From positions 310,001 through 374,000 of the forward strand of contig JAKSDQ010000003.1 of the NCBI GenBank assembly GCA_022360015.1: 64,000 nt of DNA, read 5' to 3'. The number at the start of each line of letters is the position of its first letter. Positions within the stretch are counted from its first letter, which is position 1. Of this stretch, positions 34,617 through 44,102 are shown one piece after another. Origin of the DNA: Cytophagales bacterium (GTDB lineage: Bacteria; Bacteroidota; Bacteroidia; Cytophagales; Cyclobacteriaceae). Both the position numbers and the translations under genes were made by a program. Under the pieces are notes generated by a model, which saw only the letters and a program-made list of their open reading frames with translations, made no database searches and was not told where the DNA came from.

Positions 34617-37600
34617 ATGGCCAAAGCACAGAAATTCGGGACTTTTGGTGGTGTATTTGTGCCTTCGATCCTGACAATCCTGGGTGTAATCATGTATTTA
34701 AGGTTAGGCTGGGTTGTGGGCGAAGCCGGACTGGTGGGTACTATCCTGATCATTCTATTAGCGCATGTGGTATCGGTTTGCACCGGTCTTTCGGTTTCAT
34801 CGGTGGCTACCGACCAAAAGGTAAAAGCCGGTGGTGTATATTACATGTTATCCCGAAGCCTCGGGCTACCGATAGGAGGTTCAATTGGCGTGGCCCTGTA
34901 TGTGGCCACGGCGCTTAGTATCGCCATGTATGTAGTGGGTTTCAGTGAGAGTTTTAACAGCTTTATCGGGGTGACCGGGGTCGATACATCGCAAGCCGAA
35001 CAAATTCGGAATTTACGGATTACAGGATCGATCACACTCGTGGTCATCACAACCATTGCCCTGATCAGTACATCGCTGGCCATAAAAACACAATTCTATA
35101 TTTTAGCTGCTATCGGCCTGTCCCTGGTATCTATATTTGCAGGAGGTTTTTTCCTCGATCATGGCTATACTGCAAATACTACCAAACTTTTCCCAAGTAA
35201 AGGCTCGGCATCATTAGAGACAATTTTTGCCATATTCTTCCCGGCTGTTACCGGATTCACCGCTGGGGTGGCCATGTCCGGGGACTTAAAAAATCCAAAA
35301 AAATCAATACCTGCCGGTACCATGCTGTCTATTGGGGTAGGACTTGTCGTCTATATTTTACTGGCCATTTTTTTATCGCTCAATGTCGATTCTGCCGCGC
35401 TTCGAGAGGATTACAATATACTTTCAAAAATCTCCCTTTTTGCGGCCTATGGTTCTCCACTGGTACTGGCAGGTATCTGGGGCGCTACATTATCTTCGGC
35501 ACTGGGAGGCATACTGGGCGGGCCACGTATTTTACAAGCCATGTCCATCGACAAGGTAACACCCAAACCTTTTGCCACCGGTGCAGGTAAATCCAACGAA
35601 CCTAGAAATGCACTGATACTGACATTTTTCATCGCAGAAGCAGGTATATTAATCGGACAACTGGATCTGATAGCCCCGATTGTTTCCATGTTTTACCTGA
35701 CAGCCTATGGCTTCATAAACCTTTCTTCTACCCTTGAAAGCTGGTCTGGCTCCAATTTCAGGCCTACCTTCAAAATCCCCAAACTGATCAGTATCATCGG
35801 GGCAGTGGCCACCTTTTCGATCATGTTCAAACTTGACCTGGTGTCTATGGTGGCTTCTTTCATTGCCATGGGACTTATCTTTTTGTTATTAACCCGAAGG
35901 CAAATCAACTTAGGATATGGTGATGTTTGGCAGGGGGTTTGGTCAGAGGTAATTCGAACGGCCCTGTTCAGGGTAAATCAAAAAGCCATCGATAAAAGAA
36001 GCTGGAGGCCCAATATTCTATTGTTCAGCGGGGGAACCGAAAAAAGACCACAACTAATAGAATACGGGAGGAAAATTGTCGGAAGGCTGGGCCTGCTCTC
36101 AAATTTCGACCTGATAGAAAATCCCGGGTTGAAGCTGCAATTTTCCAAACCCGAACAGATTTTGGAGCCAACCGAAAGCACCAAAGGCTTATTTAGCCGG
36201 CGCTATCAGTGCCAGGATTTATATTTGGGGATCGAAAGCATTGCCGAGACCTATGGATTCTCAGGAATAGAACCCAACACTATTCTAATGGGCTGGGCCA
36301 GGTACTCTCCCAAACCGGAAAAATTTGCGGCACTGCTGGATAAATTCATCCAATTGGATTACAACCTGCTCATCATGGACTACGATAAGCAGGCCGGATT
36401 CGGTGAAAGGGCGATGATAGATGTATGGTGGAACGGCACCGGCAACAATATCGCTTTTCCACTTACAGTTAACCGTTTCCTGCTAACCACCGACGATTGG
36501 TACAAGGCCGGAATCCGCCTGTTTATCTATGCTGATTTGTATTTAGCCGACCATGCCAAAATTCAATTTCGCATGGATCAGGTCATGGAAGATCTCAAGG
36601 TCAACGCGGAAATTCATCTCGTTGACATTGGCACGGATGTGAGGCCGTTGAATGAAATCATTCAATCATCATCTGCCAGGGCGGACCTGATTTACCTGGA
36701 TCTACCACCTATGAACGATGAGGATAGCCTGAAGTTTTTCAAGGAAACCGATGTCCTTTGTAAGGAGATAGGTACTGTCATTCTCTACAAGGCTTCATCA
36801 CATTTCCAGGAAATTGATATTGATCTTAGGGCCAGAACTTCCCGGCAAGATATAGCATTGGATGACAGGCAATTAAGAATGGAAGATGCCTTGTTGACAC
36901 AACGCCGTATCGAACTTCCGGAACAAAAAGAGGCTGCAGCCTTTTTTGAAAACCTGAACAGCACTTGCAGTGAAATAATCAGCACATGCTACCGGGATGT
37001 AATCGCTCCGCTTACTTCAAAATACTTCCGTCTACTGGCTCAAATGAAAAGCAGGTTCAGAGAGCATTTTGACAATGAGAAAAACCGGCAACACCCTCCC
37101 TCCAAAGCCGGAGGAAATGTAAAAATCAAAATGGCTTTAAACAGCCGTTTTTTTACGCTGATGGATGAAATTCTTAACAAACACCTTGATAACAACCTGG
37201 AGTCAAAAGTCAATTTACTGGTAAATAGCGCTGACAAAATTGATGAAAAATACAATGACTTTCTCAAAACCACTTCCCCAAAAACCATTGTGCTATTTGA
37301 CAGGGAAGAGGCACTTAAAGACCTGAAGGCTTTTCCATGGCCGCAGCGGTTAAAATCTAAAATCTCCAAAAAACCGCTCAAATTCAAACTGAATAACCAC
37401 CGGATCGCTTCATGGGTGATCCTTCAAAAAGTTAAAGAAAGTCTTATTGATCATCTCATCACTTTAAACCGCCTGGGTATTCAATTCAACCATGACTTGC
37501 GGAATGCCTTTTCTGAATTGGTAAAACAAGTTGGCGAGAAAGTCACCGAACCTGGATCGGAAGATCAACTAAAGCATCCGGGAGCCACCTGGAATGAAAA

Positions 37601-39779
37601 ACTGAAGGAAATAGAGGAGCGGTTAAAAGCCGAAGTGCACAAAAGCAAGGTGGCTCTTTTTGTCAGTAATACAAGTGCGGTACAAAAAACCATTTATGAA
37701 CTGCAGGGGCTGAGAATCAACCATGTTTTAAAATCCGAGTTGAAATCTAAAAAGTCTTTAAGGTTAATGACGGAGACACTGAAAGACACAATCGGCACTG
37801 CCATTCAGAATCTGCAGATGGCTATGGCCAACACAATTCTGGATATGAAATTGCTGTCTTTTCAGAATGAACTTTTACACCGGATCGACCACTTCAAACC
37901 CCGGGATAATGATGTGGCTAACTCCATTTCCCAAAATATCAAGCTTAAGCTGCGGCAGTTTGAGAAAATTAAAACCGATATAGCCAACTCCAAAGTAGCC
38001 AAGGAACTGGTGGAACTGGAGGAAGGGAACGCATTTTATTATAAGGAAAACTTTGACAAATTCCAGGACAGTTTAAAGGGAGGACTCCACGATCTGCCTG
38101 ACGAATATACCATCGCTGACCCCAGGGGCCTGATGAATGGCAGCATGGAAGAAGTCGACGTTGTTTCAATTTCACCCATAAAAACGGTTGAATACATCAT
38201 ATCGGAAAATCTGATTAAGCCGTTGGCCGTAAAAACCGACAGATTGCAAATGGTGGTGGAAAAGACGACTCATGTAGCATCAGATGTTTCAAGGGCGGTG
38301 GAATTTACTGTTGAGAATTACAAAAATGAGACACGGTCAGACCAAAACGACCAAAGAAAAAATGAGTTTATCAACACCATCGCAGAAGAAGCGGAAAGAT
38401 TAAAGGTACAGGAACAAGACCTCGGAAAGGCCATAGAAAAATACAAACAGGACATCGAGGAAACCAGAAAGTTAATCCTCAGCAAACTTGACGGCTATGC
38501 GGTGATTAAGTCTGCCCTCGACCTCAACTACATTTTGAGGGAGCAAAAAAAGCAACAGGCCATCGGCAAATTTGCCAGCTTCCGCAAATCATTGAAAAAC
38601 AAACTACAGGATGTAGCCACCCATCTGTATTATCGCAAATCGGAAGGCATACTGGCTGCAAAGAAGATACAGGATGAAAAGGATAAAAAGGTTTCTACGG
38701 AGGACTTCTTAAAGCTGGTCAACCAGGTGTCTCCCAAAAAGGAATTGATGGAAAAACTGCCATTGTACTACAATCAGCTCTTTTTACACGGAGAAATGAT
38801 TGACAATGAGTTGTGCTTTCTCCGAAAAAGTGACAGACAGGCGATGCGTGAAGCCATCAATCTCTACCGGTCTGTCCGCTCGGGGGGAATATTGATTACA
38901 GGGTCACCGGGGTCGGGAAAAAGCCTGCTATCGAGAATGATGGCCCAGGAATACTTTGAACCGGAAAATATATACATCGTGGACCCTCCCTATGAAGGTT
39001 CGATAAGCACCAGGGCTTTTGACCAGGCTATTAAAAAAAGCATGAAGTACTACGGAGACTTCAACACGATTTTTGAAAGGATCAAAAAAGATACGATCAT
39101 CATTTTTAATGATATTGAGTTATGGTGGGAGCGCAGTGACCGTGGGTACGGAGTAATCGAAAGGATCATGGAGATAGTGAGTATTTACAGCACCAAATGC
39201 CTGTTCGTATTTAACATGAATACTGATTGCTTTGAATTCATCCACAAACTGAACGCATTTGGGGATACTTTTATCAAAGTCATTAAAATTGAGCCTTACA
39301 ATACAGAACAGATAAAGGAAATTGTCTTAAAAAGACACCGTTCGAGCCGCCTGAAATTCAGCTTGTCTGATGTTTCGGAAGAAAAGCTGGGTAATCTGGA
39401 AATGGCCAGGCTGTTCAGCCAGATATTTGATGTATCGAAAGGGAATATCGGCGCGGCGCTGCAAACTTGGATTACCAGCATAGACGAGATCGCCGAGGAT
39501 GGTGAAATCATGATGAAATTGCTCAAAAATCCTTCAGTGGACTGCCTTAATGAGCTGGATGAAGACAAAACCATCATTTTAGCCCAGATTTTACTGCATA
39601 AATACCTTTCTGCTGAAAGACTTAAAGGAATTATCAAAATGGATGAGAAAAAAGTGCAAAGTGATATCAATTTACTAAAACGGGCTGGTCTTGTGGAGGA
39701 GTCAAACGCACTGTTGAACATTAACCGTTACGTCTTGCCACATTTGAGGGAGGCGCTGAAAGAGGATCATATTCTATAA
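34617..39779 (+). CDS. Cation-chloride cotransporter fused to a helical region and an AAA+ type ATPase (1720 residues)
   Basis: Residues 1-430 are an SLC12/CCC-type transporter with about twelve membrane helices. The cotransporter hallmarks are clear: KAGGVYYMLSRSLGLPIGGS (70-89), FFPAVTGFTAGVAMSGDLKN (207-226) and SIPAGT (230-235). Residues 440-740 resemble the cytosolic SLC12 C-terminal domain (RPNILLFSGG at 464-473, ILMGW at 556-560). Residues 770-1380 are charged and helical with coiled-coil character. Residues 1400-1650 form a P-loop ATPase with Walker A GSPGSGKS (1429-1436), Walker B IIIFNDIE (1494-1501) and a sensor-like VFNMN (1531-1535). A winged-helix-like segment (LLKRAGLVEE, 1686-1695) ends the protein. 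An MscS-type gene follows by 9 bases. It probably couples salt uptake or efflux to an ATP-dependent control module; this is inferred. Confidence 0.9.
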   Translation: MAKAQKFGTFGGVFVPSILTILGVIMYLRLGWVVGEAGLVGTILIILLAHVVSVCTGLSVSSVATDQKVKAGGVYYMLSRSLGLPIGGSIGVALYVATALSIAMYVVGFSESFNSFIGVTGVDTSQAEQIRNLRITGSITLVVITTIALISTSLAIKTQFYILAAIGLSLVSIFAGGFFLDHGYTANTTKLFPSKGSASLETIFAIFFPAVTGFTAGVAMSGDLKNPKKSIPAGTMLSIGVGLVVYILLAIFLSLNVDSAALREDYNILSKISLFAAYGSPLVLAGIWGATLSSALGGILGGPRILQAMSIDKVTPKPFATGAGKSNEPRNALILTFFIAEAGILIGQLDLIAPIVSMFYLTAYGFINLSSTLESWSGSNFRPTFKIPKLISIIGAVATFSIMFKLDLVSMVASFIAMGLIFLLLTRRQINLGYGDVWQGVWSEVIRTALFRVNQKAIDKRSWRPNILLFSGGTEKRPQLIEYGRKIVGRLGLLSNFDLIENPGLKLQFSKPEQILEPTESTKGLFSRRYQCQDLYLGIESIAETYGFSGIEPNTILMGWARYSPKPEKFAALLDKFIQLDYNLLIMDYDKQAGFGERAMIDVWWNGTGNNIAFPLTVNRFLLTTDDWYKAGIRLFIYADLYLADHAKIQFRMDQVMEDLKVNAEIHLVDIGTDVRPLNEIIQSSSARADLIYLDLPPMNDEDSLKFFKETDVLCKEIGTVILYKASSHFQEIDIDLRARTSRQDIALDDRQLRMEDALLTQRRIELPEQKEAAAFFENLNSTCSEIISTCYRDVIAPLTSKYFRLLAQMKSRFREHFDNEKNRQHPPSKAGGNVKIKMALNSRFFTLMDEILNKHLDNNLESKVNLLVNSADKIDEKYNDFLKTTSPKTIVLFDREEALKDLKAFPWPQRLKSKISKKPLKFKLNNHRIASWVILQKVKESLIDHLITLNRLGIQFNHDLRNAFSELVKQVGEKVTEPGSEDQLKHPGATWNEKLKEIEERLKAEVHKSKVALFVSNTSAVQKTIYELQGLRINHVLKSELKSKKSLRLMTETLKDTIGTAIQNLQMAMANTILDMKLLSFQNELLHRIDHFKPRDNDVANSISQNIKLKLRQFEKIKTDIANSKVAKELVELEEGNAFYYKENFDKFQDSLKGGLHDLPDEYTIADPRGLMNGSMEEVDVVSISPIKTVEYIISENLIKPLAVKTDRLQMVVEKTTHVASDVSRAVEFTVENYKNETRSDQNDQRKNEFINTIAEEAERLKVQEQDLGKAIEKYKQDIEETRKLILSKLDGYAVIKSALDLNYILREQKKQQAIGKFASFRKSLKNKLQDVATHLYYRKSEGILAAKKIQDEKDKKVSTEDFLKLVNQVSPKKELMEKLPLYYNQLFLHGEMIDNELCFLRKSDRQAMREAINLYRSVRSGGILITGSPGSGKSLLSRMMAQEYFEPENIYIVDPPYEGSISTRAFDQAIKKSMKYYGDFNTIFERIKKDTIIIFNDIELWWERSDRGYGVIERIMEIVSIYSTKCLFVFNMNTDCFEFIHKLNAFGDTFIKVIKIEPYNTEQIKEIVLKRHRSSRLKFSLSDVSEEKLGNLEMARLFSQIFDVSKGNIGAALQTWITSIDEIAEDGEIMMKLLKNPSVDCLNELDEDKTIILAQILLHKYLSAERLKGIIKMDEKKVQSDINLLKRAGLVEESNALLNINRYVLPHLREALKEDHIL

Positions 39780-39788
39780 ACCCGCGGT

Positions 39789-40541
39789 ATGAAAGAGTTT
39801 AATTTTCTGATTAACATATTCACACATCTGGTTTTACCGGCAGTGGTTATACTGACTTTTTTTACGACAGTAAAGCTGTTTTACAGAAGGTTCTGGAGGA
39901 GACGATTCCTGAAGTCCAAACTGGAAAAGTTTTTGCCCATCATTGAAATCGTGGTGTGGCTTATTTTCGCCTCCTGGGTTGTCATTTATTTTTTAAACAA
40001 CCCTACCTGGCGGGCTATCTTTCTTTTGACGTTGTGTGCGGCGTTGTTAATTATCATTTCATGGGTGGCCATGAAGGACATTTTTGCGGGTATTATTTTA
40101 AGGGTCGATAATTCTTTTAACCTGAATGAGTGGATAAAAGTCCAGGATATAGATGGCAAAATTGTCAAACTAGGATACCGGACGTTCGAACTGGAAACAG
40201 GCACCGGTGAGATGGTAAGTATCCCCTACAGCCGTGTTTCGGGTGAAATACGAACCCGGCCCAGTGTAAGTGAAAAGGTCAAGAGCCACTCCTTTGCCGT
40301 CAATTTACCCAAAATCGACCCCATTGACAAAACCGCCAAGAAGTTAAAGTTTACCCTGGCCAACGCACCATGGTCTTCGTTGAAAAAACTACCCACGGTC
40401 AAGTTTATCAAAGAAACCCCGGACCGGTATCAATTTGAAATCATCATTTACTCGATGAAAGTCAGCTATTTTCAGCATATCAAAAAGGTGCTGAGTGAAA
40501 TATTCAGCGATATCAGGATGGTGGAACCCGGCAACACCTAG
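39789..40541 (+). CDS. MscS-type mechanosensitive channel family protein
   Basis: The 250-residue inner-membrane protein has three hydrophobic segments (about 11-30, 51-70, 74-95), the last leading into the MscS pore and beta domain: MKDIFAGIILRVDNSFNLNE (95-114), VQDIDGKIVKLGYRTFELE (118-136) and VSIPYSRVSG (143-152). A C-terminal alpha/beta domain follows. MscS channels release solutes when the membrane is stretched by osmotic downshock. The gene starts 9 bases after the cotransporter-ATPase fusion, so both are almost certainly one transcript. Together they look like a volume and ion-balance system. Confidence 0.9.
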   Translation: MKEFNFLINIFTHLVLPAVVILTFFTTVKLFYRRFWRRRFLKSKLEKFLPIIEIVVWLIFASWVVIYFLNNPTWRAIFLLTLCAALLIIISWVAMKDIFAGIILRVDNSFNLNEWIKVQDIDGKIVKLGYRTFELETGTGEMVSIPYSRVSGEIRTRPSVSEKVKSHSFAVNLPKIDPIDKTAKKLKFTLANAPWSSLKKLPTVKFIKETPDRYQFEIIIYSMKVSYFQHIKKVLSEIFSDIRMVEPGNT

Positions 40542-40593
40542 TCTTCCGCTCACTTTCTGCAAAAAAACAAAAGGAGATGGCACCAGCGTCCGT

Positions 40594-40660
40594 GGTTATC
40601 GCCCAACGTTTTCGCCTGTAAAATAAAAATACAAGCACATGTTTGAGTTGTGCAACAACC
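40594..40660 (+). repeat. Dispersed repeat, copy F (fragment)
   Basis: The fragment CCCAACGTTTTCGCC is followed by TGTAAAATAAAAATACAAGC, matching the tail of copy C at 27726-27755. GTTGTGCAACAACC follows near 40648. It occupies the convergent gap between the MscS gene and mgtE and may contribute to ending both transcripts. Confidence 0.6.
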
Positions 40661-40714
40661 CAATTGAAAGGTTGAAATGAGCGGAAGAATGCCCAGATAT
40701 GCCAGGCCGGTTTT

Positions 40715-42064
40715 TCAAATATAATTTAACATCAAACCCGCAAAAGTCAAAGCCAGGAAAAAACCGAGCATATCGGTAACAGTGGTAAGAATAGGACCTG
40801 AAGCCAGTGCCGGATCGACATTTATTTTTTTCAGGAAAAGCGGCAGAGTACCCCCAATGGACACAGCCACGACTGTATTAATGCCCAGGGCGCCTCCAAC
40901 CACCAGCCCGAGATATACATTGCCTTGCCACAGCCAGGCAGCGAAACCTATCAGGAATCCCAGTACCAGGCCGTTTATCAACCCGACAGATACCTCCTGC
41001 AACCAGACCCGCCAAACCTCAAAAGGCTTTACCACTCCCAACGAAAGTTCCCGTAAACTAACAGCTACAGCCTGGTTGCCGGAGCACCCGCTCATGTCAG
41101 AGATTACCGGTAAAAAAACTGCCAGGGCAATCACTGCACTGAGCGTTTCCTGGTAAATGGCAATAATACTTGCAGCGAGGATATTGAGCAGTATATTCAC
41201 ACTAAGCCACGACAACCTCCTCTTTGACCGCAAAAAGACCGGCATGGTTCTGAGCTCCTCTCCACCCACAATACCCTGCGTTTCCAAAAGCTCCTTATTG
41301 GCCAGTTCAGCCTCTGCCTCCCTCACATCTTTGCGGAGCACCACCCCCACCAACGCCCCTGATTCATTCACCACAGGTGCACCATAAAAATCGTGTGTAT
41401 CAAAGAAGCTGATCAATTCCTCCAACGGAGCATTTTCCTTGAGTGTAATCGCATTCTTTACCACAATCTGCGATAAAGGTGTCGAGAGCTTAGACAGCAA
41501 CAAATCCCGCATACGAAGTACGCCGATGAATCTATTTTCGGAAGTAACATAGATATACTGAACATTGTACCGTTCGTATTCTTCAGACTTTTCCCTAAGA
41601 TCGGCCACAACGGCACCCACTGTATTTTTTTCGTCAAATACCAGAAATTCGGTGATCATTACCCCCCCTGCAGTATTGGAATCGTAACGGATCAGTTTTC
41701 TGACATTTTCGGCCTCATTGGGCTCCATTTCTTCTATAATCGCCCTGGCATCCTCCTCTTCGAGTTCGGTGAGCAAATCTGCCTGATCATCACTACTCAT
41801 TTCTGCAATAATGGCCGCGGCATCACGGGCCCTGAGGTCTTCCAACAAATCTACTGCCTGTACTTCAGGAATATCTTCCATAACAACCGCGGCGTCTTCC
41901 GGGGCCAAAAGTGTCAAGAGCCTGAGCTGGTTATCATGGCCGATGTGGCTCATGGAGATTACGATTTCTTCAGCCTTCAATCCATCCAGATATGCCTTGA
42001 CATGAGCCACATCATTTGTCTTAATAAGTTCCCTTAGCTTTTCCCAGGGACGGCGATTTTCCAT
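40715..42064 (-). CDS. mgtE: MgtE-type magnesium transporter
   Basis: The 449-residue protein has the three MgtE parts. The first is an N-terminal superhelical sensor (about 1-130, with repeated EDAAVVMEDIP, RDAAAIIAEMS and EDARAIIEEME units). Two CBS domains follow (about 133-250; HDFYGAPVVNESGALVGVVL in the second). The membrane domain has five helices (about 285-449), with the Mg2+-selective segment DMSGCSGNQAVAVSLREL near 325. It takes up Mg2+ and closes when cytosolic Mg2+ is high. It is convergent with the cotransporter-MscS operon and follows a universal-stress gene by 74 bases, probably as one transcript. Confidence 0.95.
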   Translation of the reverse strand: MENRRPWEKLRELIKTNDVAHVKAYLDGLKAEEIVISMSHIGHDNQLRLLTLLAPEDAAVVMEDIPEVQAVDLLEDLRARDAAAIIAEMSSDDQADLLTELEEEDARAIIEEMEPNEAENVRKLIRYDSNTAGGVMITEFLVFDEKNTVGAVVADLREKSEEYERYNVQYIYVTSENRFIGVLRMRDLLLSKLSTPLSQIVVKNAITLKENAPLEELISFFDTHDFYGAPVVNESGALVGVVLRKDVREAEAELANKELLETQGIVGGEELRTMPVFLRSKRRLSWLSVNILLNILAASIIAIYQETLSAVIALAVFLPVISDMSGCSGNQAVAVSLRELSLGVVKPFEVWRVWLQEVSVGLINGLVLGFLIGFAAWLWQGNVYLGLVVGGALGINTVVAVSIGGTLPLFLKKINVDPALASGPILTTVTDMLGFFLALTFAGLMLNYI

Positions 42065-42138
42065 ATCTACTAACTTTTTGACTGCAGGGCTTTAGGATTG
42101 CTAAGCATCAATAGCATTGAAGCGGGCTGACGGAGCTG

Positions 42139-42975
42139 TCAACCCGGAAATACCCAAACCGGGAGATTCGAATGGTCTATAACCTCTTCCGCCAGATCTT
42201 CTCCCATGACTAACCTTCTTAAAAAAGACTTCCTCTTGCCGCCTATGACGATCATATCGACAGCTAACTTACCGGCCACATGCAACACACCTTCTGCCAC
42301 ATTGTAATGACTAAATATTTTGTAGGAACAATCCGCCAGGGGTTTTTGCTTTTGATATTCCTGCAGCCGCTGATCAAAAACCACTTCACTGGTAAAATCC
42401 TGGGGGGTATTTACTTTGATGATGTTAAGTTTTGCATTAAATACATCGGTTATTTTCTGAACTTGTTTCGCCAAAAGAGCTGGTTTTCCAGCCAGATCGT
42501 TGGCTACTGCCACTTTTTTAATAGAAGAAAGTCTTGTCATTTGTTTTAATACCAACACCGGGCAATCTATCGCATGTATTATTCTGTCAGACAGGGCCCC
42601 AAACAAGTGATCTCCCAACTCCAGATTTTGTTCAATGCCTAAAATCATCAAATCTATTCTTTTTCCTTTGATGAAGGATGTAATCTCCTCCAGAATACCT
42701 CCCTCCCTTACTTCATATTTTACCTTCAGGCTCGATAACTTCTTCTCCTCGACCACTTCCATCAGGCGCTCTCTGGCATCTTTTTTCAGTGATTGCAGCA
42801 TTAATTCTTTGCTTTTGGCCCCAACCATCTCAAAGCTCAGATTGGTCATAGCAGGAAAATAGATAATATGCAAGAGCGTGATCTCGCAATCATGTTTTTT
42901 AGCGATCTGACCTGCAAAATCAAATGATATGTCCGAGTTTTCGGTAAAATCAATGGGAACAAGGATTTTTTTCAT
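42139..42975 (-). CDS. Tandem universal stress protein (UspA family)
   Basis: The 278-residue cytoplasmic protein has two Usp domains. The first (1-145) begins MKKILVPIDFTENSDISFDF and ends LFGALSDRIIHAIDCPVLVL. The second (about 150-278) ends GKRKSFLRRLVMGEDLAEEV and NLPVWVFPG. The first domain contains a glycine pattern (MILGIEQNLELGDHLFG) that resembles, but does not fully match, the ATP-binding G-x2-G-x9-G-S/T motif. Usp proteins accumulate under starvation and stress and may bind ATP. It lies 74 bases upstream of mgtE on the same strand, so it may respond to ionic stress. Confidence 0.92.
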   Translation of the reverse strand: MKKILVPIDFTENSDISFDFAGQIAKKHDCEITLLHIIYFPAMTNLSFEMVGAKSKELMLQSLKKDARERLMEVVEEKKLSSLKVKYEVREGGILEEITSFIKGKRIDLMILGIEQNLELGDHLFGALSDRIIHAIDCPVLVLKQMTRLSSIKKVAVANDLAGKPALLAKQVQKITDVFNAKLNIIKVNTPQDFTSEVVFDQRLQEYQKQKPLADCSYKIFSHYNVAEGVLHVAGKLAVDMIVIGGKRKSFLRRLVMGEDLAEEVIDHSNLPVWVFPG

Positions 42976-43254
42976 GTTATTAGTTGCTTGATTCTTTATA
43001 AACCCATAAAGGTATTAAAGTTACAATTAATGCCACATTAAAAGGTCATTCAACTTTAGGAAAGCCATCGTCCGGATCATTTTGAAGGATGGGACAAGCC
43101 AGGGTATGGGCCACGTTCGCAGGCCTTTCCGGACATAATTAACATTTTATTAAGTCATGGTGCAATATTTGTCTGATTGTTATCAAATACTTAATGGTTC
43201 CATCAAAGATATGTAAAGGCAGAATACTATTTTGGCGGCATAATTTATGTGGAA

Positions 43255-43917
43255 ATGAACCCCAACAAATCCGGTCTGTTTCTGTTTTTATTTGCAGCAT
43301 TTCTGTTATTCGGAGCCTTCCTTGTTTTATTTATTCCAAAGGGTGAACTGATACTCTTCATCAGCGACCACCGCCATCCGTTTATGGATATGTTTTTCCG
43401 GTATTTTACGCATTTAGGGAATGCAACAATTTGCCTGGTCTTGTTTGCAATATTCCTATTTGTAAAATTCGTACACGCAATCAGAATATTGATTTTAACC
43501 ATTGTACAAGCCGTGCTTGTCTATCTTTTTAAGCATCTTTGGTTTAACAATTTGCCCAGGCCAAAAGTCCATTTTAACGGAGTCGCTGAGTTGAACTTTA
43601 TCGAAGGGGTCGATATTCACAGATACGATACATTTCCTTCTGGCCACACCGTCACCGCTTTTGCGCTGGCAACGCTTTTATCCATGATTTTTTATAAGCG
43701 GATGTACCTGTCCTTCTTCCTGTTTATGGCAGCGACCCTGGTGGCATTTTCACGGGTTTATCTGATGCAACATTTTTTTGTCGATGTATACATAGGTGCT
43801 ATGCTGGGGGTACTGGCATCATTGATTACTTACATGTTGCTGGAACTTTACAACAAACAGAATCCTGGTATTGACAAATTGGATGGTTCCCTGGTAAACA
43901 TGAAATGGAAGTGGTGA
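43255..43917 (+). CDS. PAP2 family membrane phosphatase
   Basis: The 220-residue protein (ATG at 43255; a GTG two codons earlier is possible) has about five to six membrane helices and all three PAP2 motifs: K-x6-RP as KHLWFNNLPRP, PSGH in YDTFPSGHTVTAFAL, and SR-x5-H-x3-D in FSRVYLMQHFFVDVYIG. The catalytic His residues are therefore present. Members remove phosphate from lipids such as undecaprenyl pyrophosphate or phosphatidic acid, or phosphoethanolamine groups at the periplasmic side. The neighbouring GT39 and GT2 genes use polyprenyl-phosphate sugars, which fits a lipid-carrier recycling or lipid A dephosphorylation role. Confidence 0.93.
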   Translation: MNPNKSGLFLFLFAAFLLFGAFLVLFIPKGELILFISDHRHPFMDMFFRYFTHLGNATICLVLFAIFLFVKFVHAIRILILTIVQAVLVYLFKHLWFNNLPRPKVHFNGVAELNFIEGVDIHRYDTFPSGHTVTAFALATLLSMIFYKRMYLSFFLFMAATLVAFSRVYLMQHFFVDVYIGAMLGVLASLITYMLLELYNKQNPGIDKLDGSLVNMKWKW

Positions 43918-43937
43918 TATGAAACTCCGTATATTCG

Positions 43938-44040
43938 TTTCCTTCGTGTCTTTGTGCCTCCGTGGTGAACAATGGTGAACCACTAAGACACCAAGGCACA
44001 AAGAGACACAAAGAATTTTGCGAAAACGTTGGGCAACAGC
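43938..44040 (-). repeat. Dispersed GTGTCTT repeat, copy E (complete, reversed)
   Basis: The arm CCTTCGTGTCTTTGTGCCTC leads into CGTGGTGAACAATGGTGAACC and returns as CACTAAGACACCAAGGCACA, then AAGAGACACAAAG and the end block CGAAAACGTTGGGCAACAGC. That end block is the complement of the start of copies A, B and C, so this copy has the opposite orientation. It sits in the convergent gap between the PAP2 and GT39 genes. Confidence 0.85.
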
Positions 44041-44102
44041 TACGGATACTGGTGTTAGGTTATGCTTATGCCAGATGCCAGACCAGTGCCAAAGAAAAAA
44101 AA

